A stretch of 64,000 nucleotides of DNA from Corynebacterium uterequi (GCF_001021065.1 NZ_CP011546.1:806001-870000); one strand, 5' to 3'. Positions 9,911 through 20,716 are shown, counted from the stretch's first letter. Numbers and translations are program-made. The notes: generated from the sequence alone by a model not told the origin.

Positions 9911-11467
9911 TTAGCGCAGTAGCCGGCGAAGAATCTTCCCGGTCGCGGATTTCGGGATCGAGGCGCAGAACTCCACCTCGCGTACCTTCTTGTAGGGGGC
10001 CACCCGATCCGCCACGAATGCCATGACCTCTTGTTCAGTCAGCGTGGCACCGGAGCGGCGCACCACGAAGGCCTTCGGTACCTCCTCACCGTCGCCTCGG
10101 CGCACTCCGACGCACGCCGCGTCCTGGATGTCCGGGTGTTCGAGGAGCAGCGCCTCGATCTCGGCCGGCGGCACCTGGTAGCCCTTGTACTTGATGAGTT
10201 CCTTGATCCGATCAACGATGAACAGGTTGCCCTCGGCATCCACCTGCGCCATGTCGCCCGTGCGCAACCACCCGTCGACGAAGGCCGCCGCGGTCGCCTC
10301 CGGGTTGTTGACATAGCCGCGCATCACCTGCGGGCCGCGTACCTGCAGCTCGCCGGGGGTGCTGCGACCGGAAGTCGGCAGCGGAATCTCTGGCTCCCCG
10401 GGCACGCCAACGTCGACGAGGCGGAACTCGGTGTTCGGGGCGGCCGGGCCGATGGACTCCAGCGGCCGGGAGTGGTCCATCCGGGCGTGCGTGACGGGGG
10501 AGGACTCCGTCATACCGAAACCCTGCGCCATGACGCACCCCAAGCGGTCGCGCACCGCGGCGGCGAGCTCCTCCTGCAACGGCGCAGCCCCCGACAGGAC
10601 CACCTCAAGGCTGGACAGGTCGAAGCGGTCCACCATCGGGTGTTTGGCCAGGGCCACGGCTATCGGCGGGGCGATGAAGGCGAAGTTGATGCGATGCTTC
10701 TCGATGAGATACAAAAACGCCGTCAGGTCGAAAGAGGCAAAGGTGACCTGGGTGATGCGCCGATAGAGCATGTGAATGAGCATCGTCGACATCCCGTAGA
10801 TGTGGAAGAACGGCAACGCCGTCGCCACCGGGTGCTCCCGGGTGAAGGTGTCTCCCAACGCCACCGTCGCCTGGAGCACGTTCGCCACGAGATTGCGGTG
10901 GGTGAGCACCACGGCCTTAGGCCGACCCGTCGTCCCCGACGAGAAGGGCAGCACAGCCACGTCCTCGGGGGAGATGGACACCTCGGGGGCCGAGTGGCGT
11001 TCGGCCACCAGCGCGCTGAGGCCGTGGGCGCCGGTCAGCCCCACGATATTCTCGTCGCTAAGTCCGGCTTGCCCGGCGCCGACAGCACCAGCCCACCCGA
11101 TCGAGGAGGTGGTGAGCAGCATCGCCGCCCCGGACTCCCGGATCTGATAAGCGACGTCCTCAGCGGTGGCTAGGGTGCCGATAGTGGTCACCACGGCCCC
11201 GAGGCGCAGCACTGCGAAGAACGCCACCGCGAAGGTGGTGGAATTGGGACAATGCAGGGCGACGACGTCACCTCGGCGCACTCCGCGGCGATGCAACGCC
11301 CCCGCGCAGTACTCCACCTGCTCGGCTAGCTCGGCGAAGGTGATCGTGGAACCGGAATCGATAATCGCCGGCCGGTGGGCATCGGCTGGATCCACACTGC
11401 CGAACACGAACTCGGTGACGCTGAGATCCGGGATCGTGATGTCGGGGTAGGGACTACCTAGGGGCAT
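9911..11467 (-). CDS. AMP-dependent acyl-CoA ligase (4-coumarate/long-chain fatty acid-CoA ligase type)
   Basis: 518 residues, standard for the ANL superfamily. Visible motifs are the AMP-binding P-loop LPFSSGTTGRPKAVVLTH, the acidic hinge region GWLRTGDMAQVD, IKYKGYQVPPAEIE, and the C-terminal catalytic lysine segment PKSATGKILRR. It activates a carboxylic acid to the acyl-adenylate and then the CoA thioester. Overall motif wording is closest to 4-coumarate-CoA ligase-like fatty acyl ligases, but the acid cannot be predicted. A strong ribosome binding site AAGGAGGTGG lies just upstream of the ATG at 11467. A longer in-frame start at 11551 is unlikely. Confidence 0.88.
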   Translation of the reverse strand: MPLGSPYPDITIPDLSVTEFVFGSVDPADAHRPAIIDSGSTITFAELAEQVEYCAGALHRRGVRRGDVVALHCPNSTTFAVAFFAVLRLGAVVTTIGTLATAEDVAYQIRESGAAMLLTTSSIGWAGAVGAGQAGLSDENIVGLTGAHGLSALVAERHSAPEVSISPEDVAVLPFSSGTTGRPKAVVLTHRNLVANVLQATVALGDTFTREHPVATALPFFHIYGMSTMLIHMLYRRITQVTFASFDLTAFLYLIEKHRINFAFIAPPIAVALAKHPMVDRFDLSSLEVVLSGAAPLQEELAAAVRDRLGCVMAQGFGMTESSPVTHARMDHSRPLESIGPAAPNTEFRLVDVGVPGEPEIPLPTSGRSTPGELQVRGPQVMRGYVNNPEATAAAFVDGWLRTGDMAQVDAEGNLFIVDRIKELIKYKGYQVPPAEIEALLLEHPDIQDAACVGVRRGDGEEVPKAFVVRRSGATLTEQEVMAFVADRVAPYKKVREVEFCASIPKSATGKILRRLLR

Positions 11468-11595
11468 CAGCCACCTCCTTAAGGGGGTCGTCGCCGCCGC
11501 GTCGCTGGCGCACCCAGCCGCGGCGGCGGGGTCATAGCGAGCTTTAAGCATACAAAGCCACCCGGCGCGTCCAGCCGGCCACGGTGGCCAAAGGC

Positions 11596-11638
11596 GACGC
11601 CCCCGGCCACCGGCCCGGAGGCGGTGACAGGGGGCGTC
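11596..11638 (-). terminator. Hairpin terminator after fumC
   Basis: GACGCCCCC (11596-11604) pairs with GGGGGCGTC (11630-11638) around a GC-rich 25-nt loop. It lies 34 nt downstream of the fumC stop. On the minus strand the stem is followed by a short TTT tract. It separates the glpX-fumC unit from the acyl-CoA ligase gene. Confidence 0.6.
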
Positions 11639-11671
11639 TTAAGGCGCGCAGGACGAGGCCTGGAGCGCGTC

Positions 11672-13078
11672 CTAGATGTCGGAGCGGTCGAGGTTCGTCA
11701 TCTTCAAGACGTCGAGGCGAGCGTCGAGCTCCTCCTCGGTGAGCTTCTCCCCGTCGACGAAGCCGAGGTCGATGACGGCTTCGCGGACGGTGATCTTCTC
11801 GTGCAGCGCGTGCTTGGCGGCCTTGGCGGCGTTTTCGTAGCCGATGGCCGAGTTCAGCGGCGTGACGATGGAGGTCGAGGACTCGGCGAACTTCTTCATC
11901 CGCTCCTCATTGGCGGTGATGCCGTCGACGCACTTCTCGGCGAAGACGCGGGAGATGTTCGCCAGCAAACGAGCCGACTCCAGCACGTTGCGAGCCATCA
12001 CCGGGATGAAGACGTTGAGCTCGAAGTGGCCCTGGGAGCCGCCGAAGGCGACCGCGGCGTCGTTGCCGATCACCTGGGCGGCGACCATGGTGGCGGCCTC
12101 GCACAGGACCGGGTTAACCTTGCCCGGCATGATCGACGAACCCGGCTGCAGGTCCTTGAGGTGGATCTCGGCGAGGCCGGTCAGCGGGCCGGAACCCATG
12201 AGACGGATGTCGTTGGCGATCTTGAACAGGGAGACCGCGACGGAACGCATGGCGCCCGAGAACTCGACGAGCGCGTCCCGGTTGGCCTGGGCCTCGAAGT
12301 GGTTCTTCGCCTCGGACAGCGCATCCAGGCCGGTGAGCTTCTTCAGCTCCTCGGTGACCAGGCCACCGAAGTCCGCGGAGGTGTTCAGACCGGTGCCGGT
12401 GGCGGTGCCGCCGATGGCCAGCTCACCGAGGTGAGCGACGGTGGCCTCGACGCGCTCGATGCCGAGCTCGATCTGGCGGGCGTAGCCGCTGAACTCCTGG
12501 CCGAGGGTGACCGGGGTGGCGTCCATGAGGTGCGTGCGGCCGGACTTGACGACCTCACGGAACTCCACAGCCTTCTTCTGCAGGGACTCCTGGAGGACCT
12601 TCAGACCCGGCAGGAGATCCATGACCGCGGCCTCGGTGGCGGCGACGTGGGTGGCGGTCGGGAAGGTGTCGTTGGAGGACTGTCCCATGTTGACGTGGTC
12701 ATTCGGGTGCACCTCGACGCCCGCTGCGGCGCAGAGGGAGGCAATGACCTCGTTGGTGTTCATGTTCGACGAGGTGCCGGAGCCGGTCTGGAAGACGTCG
12801 ATCGGGAAGGCGTCGTTGACCTCGCCGTCGGCCACCTTCTTGGCGGCGGCGATGATCGCGTCGGCCTTCTCCGCATCGAGAACGCCCTTGTCCTTGTTGA
12901 CCTGGGCGCACGCTGCCTTGAGCAGACCGAGCGCGCGGATCTGCGTGGCCTCAAGGCCACGGCCGGAGATCGGGAAGTTCTCCACGGCGCGCTGGGTCTG
13001 GGCCCGCCACAGGGCCTCCTTCGGGACCTTGACTTCGCCCATGGTGTCGTGCTCGATGCGGAATTCCTGCTCAGTCAT
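11672..13078 (-). CDS. fumC: Class II fumarate hydratase FumC
   Basis: 468 residues, the usual length for the heat-stable iron-independent fumarase. It reversibly hydrates fumarate to L-malate in the TCA cycle. Diagnostic segments are [24 protein letters not shown], and the mobile signature loop [11 protein letters not shown] with the catalytic serine. The ATG at 13078 has AAGGAG 6 nt upstream; an in-frame start 11 codons earlier has no support. It is downstream of glpX (45-nt gap, same strand) and probably co-transcribed with it. Confidence 0.97.
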   Translation of the reverse strand: MTEQEFRIEHDTMGEVKVPKEALWRAQTQRAVENFPISGRGLEATQIRALGLLKAACAQVNKDKGVLDAEKADAIIAAAKKVADGEVNDAFPIDVFQTGSGTSSNMNTNEVIASLCAAAGVEVHPNDHVNMGQSSNDTFPTATHVAATEAAVMDLLPGLKVLQESLQKKAVEFREVVKSGRTHLMDATPVTLGQEFSGYARQIELGIERVEATVAHLGELAIGGTATGTGLNTSADFGGLVTEELKKLTGLDALSEAKNHFEAQANRDALVEFSGAMRSVAVSLFKIANDIRLMGSGPLTGLAEIHLKDLQPGSSIMPGKVNPVLCEAATMVAAQVIGNDAAVAFGGSQGHFELNVFIPVMARNVLESARLLANISRVFAEKCVDGITANEERMKKFAESSTSIVTPLNSAIGYENAAKAAKHALHEKITVREAVIDLGFVDGEKLTEEELDARLDVLKMTNLDRSDI

Positions 13079-13123
13079 TAAAACTCCTTGAGTGTTGATC
13101 GATGAGGACAATCCTGGCGCGGA

Positions 13124-14143
13124 CTAGCGGCGAGTCGGGTCAAGGTAGTCGACGGACGAGAAGGCTGCCAACCGCGTGAGATTGTGCACGGACTCCACGT
13201 TACGCACAGTGCCCGACTTAGAGCGCATCACGATGGAACGAGTCACCGCTTGATCGTCACGGTAGGACACGCCACGGACCATATCGCCGTTGGTGACACC
13301 GGTGGCGGCGAAGTAGCAATTCTCGGAACGTACCAGGTCATTGGTGGTCAACACCGCGTCAAGGTCGAGGCCTTCCGCCCGAGCGCGCGCCGCCTGCTCG
13401 TCGGAAATCGGCGCGAGCTTGCCGAGAATCTCACCACCCATGCACTTCATCGCACAGGCCGCAACGACGCCTTCGGGGGTACCGCCGATACCCATGGCGA
13501 TGTCTACCGAGTTGACGATGTCCGGCTGGGCGGCCGCCACGGCACCGGCGACGTCGCCGTCCATAATGAGGCGCACCTTCGCGCCGGCCTCCCGGATGCG
13601 GCGGATGAGATCCTTGTGCCGCGGGCGGTCAAGAACGCTGACGATAACCTCGTCCGGGTCCAGTCCCTTGGCCTTCGCCACCGCCCGGATGTTGTGCTCT
13701 ACCGGCGCCTCAATGTCGATGTGGCCCTTCGCCTCCGGGCCGACGGCGATCTTGTCCATGTAAAACACCGTCGACGGGTCATACATGGAGCCGCGCTCGG
13801 CGGCGGCGATAACGGAAATAGCGTTGGGGCGGCCCTCGGCAACCAGGCGGGTGCCGTCGATCGGGTCAACGGCGATGTCGACGCCGGCGCCCTGGCCGTT
13901 ACCGACCTCTTCACCGTTGAAGAGCATCGGGGCTTCGTCCTTCTCACCCTCGCCGATGACGACAATTCCCTGCATATTGACGGAGTTGATGAGGTGGCGC
14001 ATGGCCTGCACCGCGGCGCCGTCGGCGGCGAGCTTATCGCCGCGGCCGACCCAGCGACCCGAGGCGAGAGCGGCGGACTCGGTCACTCGGACCAACTCCA
14101 TCGCCAGGTTGCGATCCGGAACGTCGAACTTCTTTTCAGACAT
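13124..14143 (-). CDS. glpX: Class II fructose-1,6-bisphosphatase GlpX
   Basis: 339 residues. It dephosphorylates fructose 1,6-bisphosphate, the committed step of gluconeogenesis, and is the only FBPase type in corynebacteria. Metal- and substrate-binding motifs are [11 protein letters not shown] and [13 protein letters not shown]. The ATG at 14143 is preceded by GGAGGG with 9-nt spacing. Longer upstream frames run through the promoter region. Adjacent to fumC in a likely operon serving growth on organic acids. Confidence 0.96.
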   Translation of the reverse strand: MSEKKFDVPDRNLAMELVRVTESAALASGRWVGRGDKLAADGAAVQAMRHLINSVNMQGIVVIGEGEKDEAPMLFNGEEVGNGQGAGVDIAVDPIDGTRLVAEGRPNAISVIAAAERGSMYDPSTVFYMDKIAVGPEAKGHIDIEAPVEHNIRAVAKAKGLDPDEVIVSVLDRPRHKDLIRRIREAGAKVRLIMDGDVAGAVAAAQPDIVNSVDIAMGIGGTPEGVVAACAMKCMGGEILGKLAPISDEQAARARAEGLDLDAVLTTNDLVRSENCYFAATGVTNGDMVRGVSYRDDQAVTRSIVMRSKSGTVRNVESVHNLTRLAAFSSVDYLDPTRR

Positions 14144-14186
14144 GGGGATATTCCCTCCAGGCACGGTTGAACTTCTTGGTCTTTGT

Positions 14187-14196
14187 CTCACGTGAG
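14187..14196. promoter_or_regulatory. CTCACGTGAG palindrome in the glpX / DUF4245 divergent region
   Basis: A perfect 10-bp palindrome lies 44-53 nt upstream of the glpX start. A -10-like GATAAT for glpX sits further upstream at 14227-14222, so the palindrome would fall in the glpX 5' leader or just past the transcription start. No regulator can be named. Confidence 0.3.
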
Positions 14197-14320
14197 GGAA
14201 TTCATGGTCTATCCCACACGTATTATCCATTGTGGCACTATTCGCGCACGTCGGGGTGGAAATCTCCCCGAAGATGGGGGACTGTTCAATCACGACGACG
14301 GGCGTGCGATACTCAAGTGC

Positions 14321-14887
14321 GTGGCTCAAGACAAGAAACCGCGCATCTTCACCGGTGGCCGGGACATGGCGATATCGATGGTTATCATCGTGGTGCTCAT
14401 GGTGGCCGTCGTCCTCCCGACCGGGCTGTGCAGCTTCGAACCGGGTGCCCCCGAGGGCGGACCGGTTGTGAAGGTCGACGAGGAGACGTTCCTCGCCATG
14501 GAGGCGCAGGCTCTGTCGTATCCGGTCGTCATCCCGGCGGTGCCGGAAGGCTGGACCGCGAACTCCGCGCGGCGCAGCGCCGTGGGGCAGACCCCGGCGC
14601 CCGTCGTCGGCTACCTCACCGACGACGGCGGCTACCTTCAGCTCACCCAGACCTCCGTCCCGCTCGACGAAGCCGTGTCCGCCTACGACGGCGAGCTGCG
14701 CTCGCCGGCCGGCACCGTTGACGTCGCCGGAACCACCGTCACCCACTACACGTCCGACTATCGCGGCGTGCGCGACCTATGGGCCTTCGAGACCAAGGGG
14801 GCCACGAACCTCATCAGCGGCGTGGCCACCGAGGACGCCGTACGGCAACTCGTGGACGCCACCCTCAATGGCACCCCGGCGGCCTAG
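14321..14887 (+). CDS. DUF4245 family membrane-anchored protein
   Basis: 188 residues. The family start pattern [11 protein letters not shown] is followed by one transmembrane helix (residues ~18-36, [16 protein letters not shown]) and an extracytoplasmic domain with [22 protein letters not shown] and an alternating beta-rich pattern. The function is unknown; the gene neighbours glpX/xse genes in many actinobacteria. GTG 14321 is chosen because it gives this N-terminus and follows GATACT (14308-14313) by 7 nt, consistent with a leaderless mRNA. Upstream in-frame starts overlap the divergent promoter. Confidence 0.82.
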   Translation: MAQDKKPRIFTGGRDMAISMVIIVVLMVAVVLPTGLCSFEPGAPEGGPVVKVDEETFLAMEAQALSYPVVIPAVPEGWTANSARRSAVGQTPAPVVGYLTDDGGYLQLTQTSVPLDEAVSAYDGELRSPAGTVDVAGTTVTHYTSDYRGVRDLWAFETKGATNLISGVATEDAVRQLVDATLNGTPAA

Positions 14888-14890
14888 GGC

Positions 14891-15151
14891 CTACTCCTGC
14901 TCGTGGGGGCGGGATTGCTCCAACGCCGCCTCGACGCGCTGGGCGGCGCCGTCGAGGTAGTCCTCGCACCGCTTCGCCAGCGCCTCCCCGCGTTCCCAGA
15001 ACTTCAGCGACTCATCCAGGCTCATCTGGCCTAATTCGAGGATCCGCACGGTCTCTACCAGCTCCGAACGAGCCTGCTCGTAGGTGAGTTCCGCGACGGG
15101 GGTGACGGCGCTGTCTTTAGCGACGCCGGTTCCGAAGGTGTTATCAGACAT
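14891..15151 (-). CDS. xseB: Exodeoxyribonuclease VII small subunit XseB
   Basis: 86 residues. The central core [40 protein letters not shown] is the XseB two-helix coiled coil. It assembles in several copies with XseA to digest single-stranded DNA. AAGGAG lies 6 nt before the ATG. It follows xseA after a 27-nt gap on the same strand. Confidence 0.93.
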   Translation of the reverse strand: MSDNTFGTGVAKDSAVTPVAELTYEQARSELVETVRILELGQMSLDESLKFWERGEALAKRCEDYLDGAAQRVEAALEQSRPHEQE

Positions 15152-15178
15152 GGGTGCTCCTTACACGTCGAGTAGTAG

Positions 15179-16438
15179 CTAATTGGCGGGGGTGGTGGAC
15201 ATGGTGGCGGCGGTGATCGAGCCGTCGGAAACGCGAATACGCAGTTGGGAACCGGGATCCGTCTGGGCAATCGTGGTGACTACCTGCGGCTCGGAGCCAT
15301 CCCGGGGAAGAACCTGCACGACGGAATAGCCGCGAGCCAGGGTGGCGGCCGGGCCCAGAGCGGATACCTGGCCGCGCAAACCGGCGACGATGGATGATTG
15401 CTGCGCCAGGTACGTCGACACGCAGCGGCGTGCCCGCTCCCGCAGCTGGGTCACCTCGTCGCGGCCGGCGGTGATGGGGCGGAGGGGATCGGCCAACACC
15501 GGCCGTGAGCGCAAGGCCGCGAGGCCGTGGCGTTCCCGATCCACCCAGGTCCGCAGCGCCTGCGACATCCTTACCTGAGCCTCACGCACGAGCGCACGCT
15601 CCTCGGCAGCGTCGGGGACAACGCGCTTGGCGGCGTCGGTGGGGGTGGCGGCCCGCAGGTCTGCCACGTTATCGAGGATGGGATTATCCGGCTCGTGGCC
15701 GATGGCAGAGACCACCGGGGTCCGGGCTTCCGCCACAGCTCGCTGCAGAGCCTCCTCCGAGAACGGCAGGAGATCCTCCACCGACCCGCCGCCGCGGGCG
15801 ATGATAATGACGTCAACCTCGGGGTCCTCATCGAGCGTGCGCAGTGCGTCGATGACCTGAGGAACAGCCGACGGGCCCTGCACAGCGGTGTTAATGACCC
15901 GGAAGGTCACGTGCTCCCAGCGATCCTTAGCCACCTGGAGGACGTCTTGCTCTGCGTGGGAGCCGCGGCCGGTGATGAGGCCGACCGTGGTGGGCAGCAC
16001 GGGCAGCCGTCGCTTGCGGGCAGGGTCAAACAGCCCCTCGGCGGCCAGCGTGCGCCGCAGCGCCTCAATGCGGGCCAGTAGTTCGCCGACGCCTACCTGC
16101 CGGATCTGCAACACTCGCAGGGAAAAGGAGCCGCGCCCGGTGTAGTAAGACGGCTTGCCGAGGATGACGACGCGGTCTCCGTCTTTCGGCAAAGCCGGCA
16201 TGGAGCGCAGCAGCTCCGTGGGGCAAGTCAGCTGAACCGACTGCTCGACCTCGGTGTCGCGCAGCACCAGGTAGGAGAATTTCCACGTGTTTTTGATGTT
16301 GACTTGGGTGAGCTGACCCTCCACCCACAGCCCGCCGAGCCGGTTGATCCAGCCTTCGATCTTGGCGTTGATGTCGCGAACCGGCACCGCGCTTTCCGCG
16401 GTGTTGGTGACGCGCAGATCGTGTTCTGCCACGAGCAT
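15179..16438 (-). CDS. xseA: Exodeoxyribonuclease VII large subunit XseA
   Basis: 419 residues. The N-terminal OB-fold ([25 protein letters not shown]) binds single-stranded DNA. The catalytic domain shows [14 protein letters not shown] and [19 protein letters not shown] helical C-terminal part anchors XseB. The enzyme degrades ssDNA from both ends and acts in repair and recombination. The ATG at 16438 has AAGGGG upstream; an earlier ATG at 16471 adds 11 residues outside the family. It is divergent from ispH (86-nt gap). Confidence 0.94.
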   Translation of the reverse strand: MLVAEHDLRVTNTAESAVPVRDINAKIEGWINRLGGLWVEGQLTQVNIKNTWKFSYLVLRDTEVEQSVQLTCPTELLRSMPALPKDGDRVVILGKPSYYTGRGSFSLRVLQIRQVGVGELLARIEALRRTLAAEGLFDPARKRRLPVLPTTVGLITGRGSHAEQDVLQVAKDRWEHVTFRVINTAVQGPSAVPQVIDALRTLDEDPEVDVIIIARGGGSVEDLLPFSEEALQRAVAEARTPVVSAIGHEPDNPILDNVADLRAATPTDAAKRVVPDAAEERALVREAQVRMSQALRTWVDRERHGLAALRSRPVLADPLRPITAGRDEVTQLRERARRCVSTYLAQQSSIVAGLRGQVSALGPAATLARGYSVVQVLPRDGSEPQVVTTIAQTDPGSQLRIRVSDGSITAATMSTTPAN

Positions 16439-16524
16439 GCCCCTTCTGATGGTGGACGGTGACGTTTTCAAGGCTTGGGTAACCAGCCTATTGTTTCAGA
16501 CTGACATTCGTTACCCTAGGTTCC

Positions 16525-17481
16525 ATGTCGATTGATGAAAAGAAGGTCCTTCTAGCGTCGCCACGTGGCTATTGCGCCGGCGTTGACCGCGCCGTGGAGA
16601 CCGTGGAGAAGGCCCTGGAGAAGTACGGGGCCCCGATTTACGTGCGCAAGGAAATTGTCCACAACAAGTACGTCGTGGAAACCCTGGCTGCGAAGGGCGT
16701 CATTTTCGTCGACGAGGCCGACGAGGTTCCCGAAGGAGCGCACCTCGTCTTCTCCGCCCACGGGGTATCCCCGGCGGTGCGAGATCTCGCGGACTCTCGA
16801 AACCTCCTCACCATCGACGCGTCCTGCCCGTTGGTCACCAAGGTGCACCGCGAGGCCGTGCGATTCGACCGCGACGGCTACCACATCCTCCTCGTCGGCC
16901 ACGAGGGGCACGAAGAGGTGGAAGGCACCGGCGGGGAAGCGCCCGAGGTCACCCACCTGGTAGATAACATCGACTCCGTCGCGCAGCTCCCCGATTTCCT
17001 CGATGACGAGAAGCTCGTGTGGCTATCGCAGACGACACTCAGCGTGGACGAGACCATGGCCATCGTGAACAAGCTGAAGCAGCGGTTCCCGCATCTTCAG
17101 GACCCGCCTTCGGACGACATCTGTTACGCCACCCAGAACCGGCAGGGTGCCATCCGGGAGATCGCACCCAACGCGGACCTCGTCATCGTCGTCGGCTCCC
17201 AGAACTCGTCCAACTCGAAGAGGCTCGTGGAGGTGGCGTTGGACTACGGGGCGCGCGACGCCCATCTCGTGGATTACGCCACGCAGATCGACGAAGCGTG
17301 GCTGGCCGGCGTGAAGTGCGTCGGTGTGACCTCCGGGGCCTCCGTGCCGGAGATTCTGGTCCGGGAGGTCCTGGACTACCTCGATGACCGCGGCTACTCC
17401 AGCGTGGAGGAAGTCACCACTACCGTCGAGACCGTCAACTTCGCGCTGCCGCGGGACCTGCGCCCCAGCCGTCGGCGTTAG
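16525..17481 (+). CDS. ispH: 4-hydroxy-3-methylbut-2-enyl diphosphate reductase IspH (LytB)
   Basis: 318 residues. It catalyses the last step of the MEP isoprenoid pathway, making IPP and DMAPP with a [4Fe-4S] cluster. The three cluster cysteines are in [21 protein letters not shown] and [10 protein letters not shown]. The histidine motifs VHNKYVV, SAHGVSP and [10 protein letters not shown] and the SQNSSNS diphosphate-binding segment are also present. The start ATG follows TACCCT (16512-16517) by 7 nt with no Shine-Dalgarno, suggesting a leaderless mRNA. Its last 4 nt overlap the end of the convergent DUF6542 gene. Confidence 0.97.
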   Translation: MSIDEKKVLLASPRGYCAGVDRAVETVEKALEKYGAPIYVRKEIVHNKYVVETLAAKGVIFVDEADEVPEGAHLVFSAHGVSPAVRDLADSRNLLTIDASCPLVTKVHREAVRFDRDGYHILLVGHEGHEEVEGTGGEAPEVTHLVDNIDSVAQLPDFLDDEKLVWLSQTTLSVDETMAIVNKLKQRFPHLQDPPSDDICYATQNRQGAIREIAPNADLVIVVGSQNSSNSKRLVEVALDYGARDAHLVDYATQIDEAWLAGVKCVGVTSGASVPEILVREVLDYLDDRGYSSVEEVTTTVETVNFALPRDLRPSRRR

Positions 17482-18143
17482 CGCTGCGAGCGGCGCCGCG
17501 AGTGCGATCGACGCGAGCTATCTGACGAACGGCCGCGTGCGTAGTCGGCTGCTTGGTGGGCCTGGGCGCTGCGCTGCCGAGCGCGCTGGAGGATTTCCTC
17601 GACGCTGGCCTGCTCATTGCGGCTACGCGCCGCCCGGGACAGCGTTTGCGTGCGGCTCGTCGCAGCAGTTGCCCGGCGGCGGGCGGTGCGGGAACGGCGT
17701 GCGTCGAGCTCAGCGCGCCTTTTGAGCAGGTACACCCGCCCGATTCCGATAGTCACGACCAGCAAAGTCAGGGCCAACAGCCACGGGAAATTGGTGGTAA
17801 TCGGGATGACCGCGGACAACAATTCGCTCACCGAGATGCCGAAGGGGTCCCCGGCAGACATCCGCTCGGCGACGACGAGCCCGGCGCCGAAAATTCCGAC
17901 ACCGAACACTGCGGGAACCACCGCGCACGTAATGAAGATACCCCGCGGACGAACCATGAGGGTGGCCCCCACCGCGGCGAGTGAGTAGGGCAGAAGAAAG
18001 CCGTAGCCGACCGCTTTGAGAGCCAGGCTCACGAGGACCCCGGTTACGGCGCCGGCAATGATGATGGACACCGACGACTGAAGGGAGAAACCATCAAAGC
18101 TAGAGGGGGTATTGGCCCTTGGATGTTGGTTCGCGGTGGTCAC
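17478..18143 (-). CDS. DUF6542 family membrane protein with basic C-terminal tail
   Basis: 221 residues with four hydrophobic helices (about residues 25-45, 48-70, 72-95 and 118-138), followed by a cytoplasmic tail of about 80 residues extremely rich in Arg, Ser and Ala. I recall this arrangement from actinobacterial DUF6542 proteins located beside ispH/xseA; the function is unknown. The GTG start at 18143 lies 8 nt after TAGACT (minus strand 18157-18152), consistent with leaderless transcription. The 3' end overlaps ispH by 4 nt tail to tail. Confidence 0.75.
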   Translation of the reverse strand: MTTANQHPRANTPSSFDGFSLQSSVSIIIAGAVTGVLVSLALKAVGYGFLLPYSLAAVGATLMVRPRGIFITCAVVPAVFGVGIFGAGLVVAERMSAGDPFGISVSELLSAVIPITTNFPWLLALTLLVVTIGIGRVYLLKRRAELDARRSRTARRRATAATSRTQTLSRAARSRNEQASVEEILQRARQRSAQAHQAADYARGRSSDSSRRSHSRRRSQR

Positions 18144-18164
18144 GTCAAAAGAGTCTACCGGGTG

Positions 18165-19274
18165 CTAACGCGTAGACCAGTCATGCTGGTTGCCTTCGTC
18201 CCCAAAGGCTGATTGCGAACGGGGATAGGTAGAGATCGGCTCAATAGTGTCCGCCTCGTGGCGGTTCGCGGTGACCTCTAATTCGGACAGACGCCGGGCG
18301 GTGACCATGACGCGGGAATCAAGCGATCCGAGGGTGGAGTTATACGCAGACACGGTCTTTTCCAGCTGGCGGCCGACCTTAGCGTAGTGATCGTGGAACG
18401 TGTAGAGCCGCTGATACAGTTCCCGGCCGAGGCGTTGGATTGTCCGCGCCCGTTCGGAGACGTCCTCGTGCTGCCAGCTCAGCGCCACGGTGCGAAGGAG
18501 CGCGAAGAGAGATGTGGGCGTGGCGATGACGACGTTGCGTCCCATCGCGTAGTCGAGCAATTCGGGTTCCACCGATAGCGCCGCGTCAAGAAAAGGATCC
18601 GCAGGTACGAAGCACACCACGAATTCAGGGGTGGGGGAGAACGCGTCCTGGTAGCTCTTGGATGCTAATTGGGTGACGTGGGTGCGAAGGAGGTGGGCAT
18701 GGCGCCGCATGAACGCCGCCTGCTCCTCGGGGGACTGCGTATCCATGGCATCGAGATAGGCGCTGAAGGGTACTTTCGCGTCGACGATGATCTGCCGGCC
18801 GCCGGTGAGGTGCACGACGAGGTCGGGGCGCAGGACCTGCTCCCCGACGCGCACGGACACCTGGGTAGAGAAATCGCAGTGCTGAAGCATGCCGCCGAGC
18901 TCGACGACCCGTTGCAGCTGCATCTCGCCCCACCGGCCTCGGATTTGCGGGGCCCGCAGCGCGGTGACGAGCTTGTCCGTCCGGTCATTCAAGCGCGTTG
19001 ACGTCCGTGTGACCGCCTGCATCTGGGCGGTCAGGGACGACAGCGCAGCGGCGCGATCAGTCTCCAAAGCCTGTAATTGCAGCCCCAGTTGCGACACAGC
19101 GGAGCGCAGCGGCGCCATCTGTTCGACGAACCTGTCCTCGCTCAGCCCGCCGGGCAGCTGCGGCTGACCGGCGCCTACCGGCGTGGACTGTTCCGGCTGC
19201 TGGCCGCGCGCCAGCCAGCCGAGGACGACGCCGATGAGAAGCCCGATGACGAGAGTGACCACAAGGGAAGCCAT
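18165..19274 (-). CDS. rmuC: DNA recombination protein RmuC homologue
   Basis: 369 residues. One N-terminal membrane helix (VVTLVIGLLIGVVLGWLA) is followed by a coiled-coil stretch (~50-110). The nuclease-like RmuC domain then shows GRWGEMQLQRVVELGGM, LRPDLVVHL, IIVDAKVPFSAYLDAM and FVPADPFL. RmuC limits inversions at short inverted repeats. The ATG at 19274 has no Shine-Dalgarno; CATAGT ends 7 nt upstream, so it may be leaderless. A longer frame to 19328 is unsupported. Confidence 0.88.
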   Translation of the reverse strand: MASLVVTLVIGLLIGVVLGWLARGQQPEQSTPVGAGQPQLPGGLSEDRFVEQMAPLRSAVSQLGLQLQALETDRAAALSSLTAQMQAVTRTSTRLNDRTDKLVTALRAPQIRGRWGEMQLQRVVELGGMLQHCDFSTQVSVRVGEQVLRPDLVVHLTGGRQIIVDAKVPFSAYLDAMDTQSPEEQAAFMRRHAHLLRTHVTQLASKSYQDAFSPTPEFVVCFVPADPFLDAALSVEPELLDYAMGRNVVIATPTSLFALLRTVALSWQHEDVSERARTIQRLGRELYQRLYTFHDHYAKVGRQLEKTVSAYNSTLGSLDSRVMVTARRLSELEVTANRHEADTIEPISTYPRSQSAFGDEGNQHDWSTR

Positions 19275-19333
19275 GGGAGGAACTATGGCACACGTCTTCG
19301 ACACGACCCCGCTCGGGATGTAGAACACATGTT

Positions 19334-20701
19334 CTAATCTTGGGTGGTCGGGGCTTTACCGTCGGATCCCAGGCGTCGAGCCGCGTCAAGAAGTGCCGCG
19401 TCCGCGTCATCGTTGACCACGGCCGATTCTCGCCAATGGCGGCGCAGCGCACGGCCCTTGATCTCCGCCAAGCGAGCAATTTCCGCGCCCTCCGGGGTGA
19501 TGTGCTCAAGCTCCTCGGCCGTCTTCTCGCCCGCGTGCAACGTCATGATGTCGATGAGGTAGCGAAGCACAACCGCGATCACGGCAACAATGGGAACCGA
19601 CAGAAACGCCCCGAGGATGCCCATCAGTCCGCCACCCACCACCACCGAGATAAGAACAATGACCGGGTGCAGATCCATTGCCCGCGACTGCAACAACGGG
19701 CTGAGAATATTGCCCTCCAGTTGCTGCACCGCGATGACCAGCAGCAACACCAGCAACGCCTCCTGGAATCCCAGGGACACGAGAGCGACGAGGACTGACA
19801 ACGCGCCCGCCGAAATCGCGCCGATATAGGGGATAAAGCCAGCCAGGAAGGTAATAATCATCAAGGAGAAGGCCATCGGCACGCCGATGAGCCACAGGCC
19901 CACACCGATGAACAGGGCGTCGACCGCAGACACCACCGCTTGAGCGCGAATGTAGCCGCCGAGGGTCACCCACGCCCGGGTGAGCAGCTCCGTGAGATGC
20001 CAACCCACCCGACGCCCGGTCAGGTGCCGCAGCCAGGGCAGGAAGCGGTGGCCGTCCTTGAGGAAGAACACCACCAAGACGAGAATCATGAACATTTGAA
20101 TGACGAGGGACGTCGCCGTGCTGATCCCAGAGATGACCCCACCGGCAATGCTCCCGGCCTGCCCCTGCAACCAGGCGATAGCGTCGTTGAGGGTGTTGGA
20201 CACCGTCTCGGAGTGGAGGTTAAGCGGCGGCCCCTGCGCCCACACCTGGAGAAACTGGATGCCCTCATACGCCTGGATATAAAGGATCCGAGACTGATTA
20301 ATGAGGTCAGGCGCCACGAACGCGATGATGGCACCGACCACGCCGAAAAACGCCAGCACCGACAGCACGGCAGCCGCGGCATCGGGGAAATGCAACCGGG
20401 TACGCAAAAAACTCGTCAAGGGCGCGAGTACCGTGCAGATAATCAGAGCGAGGATGACGGGCAAAATGCCCACCCAGAGATTCTGGACCACGATCCACAG
20501 AACGTAACCGGCAGCCGCGATCACGAAGAGGCGAAGAGCCCACCACGCCGTGGCCTTGATCGAGGTAGCCGCAACGACACCCCGGTCCACCTGATCCTCC
20601 GCGCCGGGCCAAGAATCCGCAGGCGCGGGGTCCGCCTGCTGGACGCTGGCTTCCGGTGGGTTGTCAGCCGCATCAACAATCTTGTCAGTCACGTCTGACA
20701 T
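19334..20701 (-). CDS. AI-2E family transporter (UPF0118 permease)
   Basis: 455 residues. A hydrophilic acidic N-terminus of about 45 residues is followed by eight transmembrane helices typical of the family. Family segments are FFLKDGHRFLPWLRHL and the re-entrant FIPYIGAISAGALSVLVAL, plus QQLEGNILSPLLQ near the end. Members export small signals or act as Na+/H+ antiporters; the substrate here cannot be told. The C-terminal 70 residues are hydrophilic. It is divergent from ychF, and a 14-bp palindrome lies in the leader. Confidence 0.85.
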   Translation of the reverse strand: MSDVTDKIVDAADNPPEASVQQADPAPADSWPGAEDQVDRGVVAATSIKATAWWALRLFVIAAAGYVLWIVVQNLWVGILPVILALIICTVLAPLTSFLRTRLHFPDAAAAVLSVLAFFGVVGAIIAFVAPDLINQSRILYIQAYEGIQFLQVWAQGPPLNLHSETVSNTLNDAIAWLQGQAGSIAGGVISGISTATSLVIQMFMILVLVVFFLKDGHRFLPWLRHLTGRRVGWHLTELLTRAWVTLGGYIRAQAVVSAVDALFIGVGLWLIGVPMAFSLMIITFLAGFIPYIGAISAGALSVLVALVSLGFQEALLVLLLVIAVQQLEGNILSPLLQSRAMDLHPVIVLISVVVGGGLMGILGAFLSVPIVAVIAVVLRYLIDIMTLHAGEKTAEELEHITPEGAEIARLAEIKGRALRRHWRESAVVNDDADAALLDAARRLGSDGKAPTTQD

Positions 20702-20716
20702 CTTGCCCCATGAAGG

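Noticed and set aside
11624..13081. 485-residue open frame on the plus strand
   Set aside because: It is an exact antisense shadow of fumC, produced by high GC third positions; its protein is dominated by G, D, V, L and E with no motif.
14144..14746. N-terminal extension of glpX
   Set aside because: The in-frame extension covers the divergent promoter and the DUF4245 gene; the family start is at 14143 with GGAGGG.
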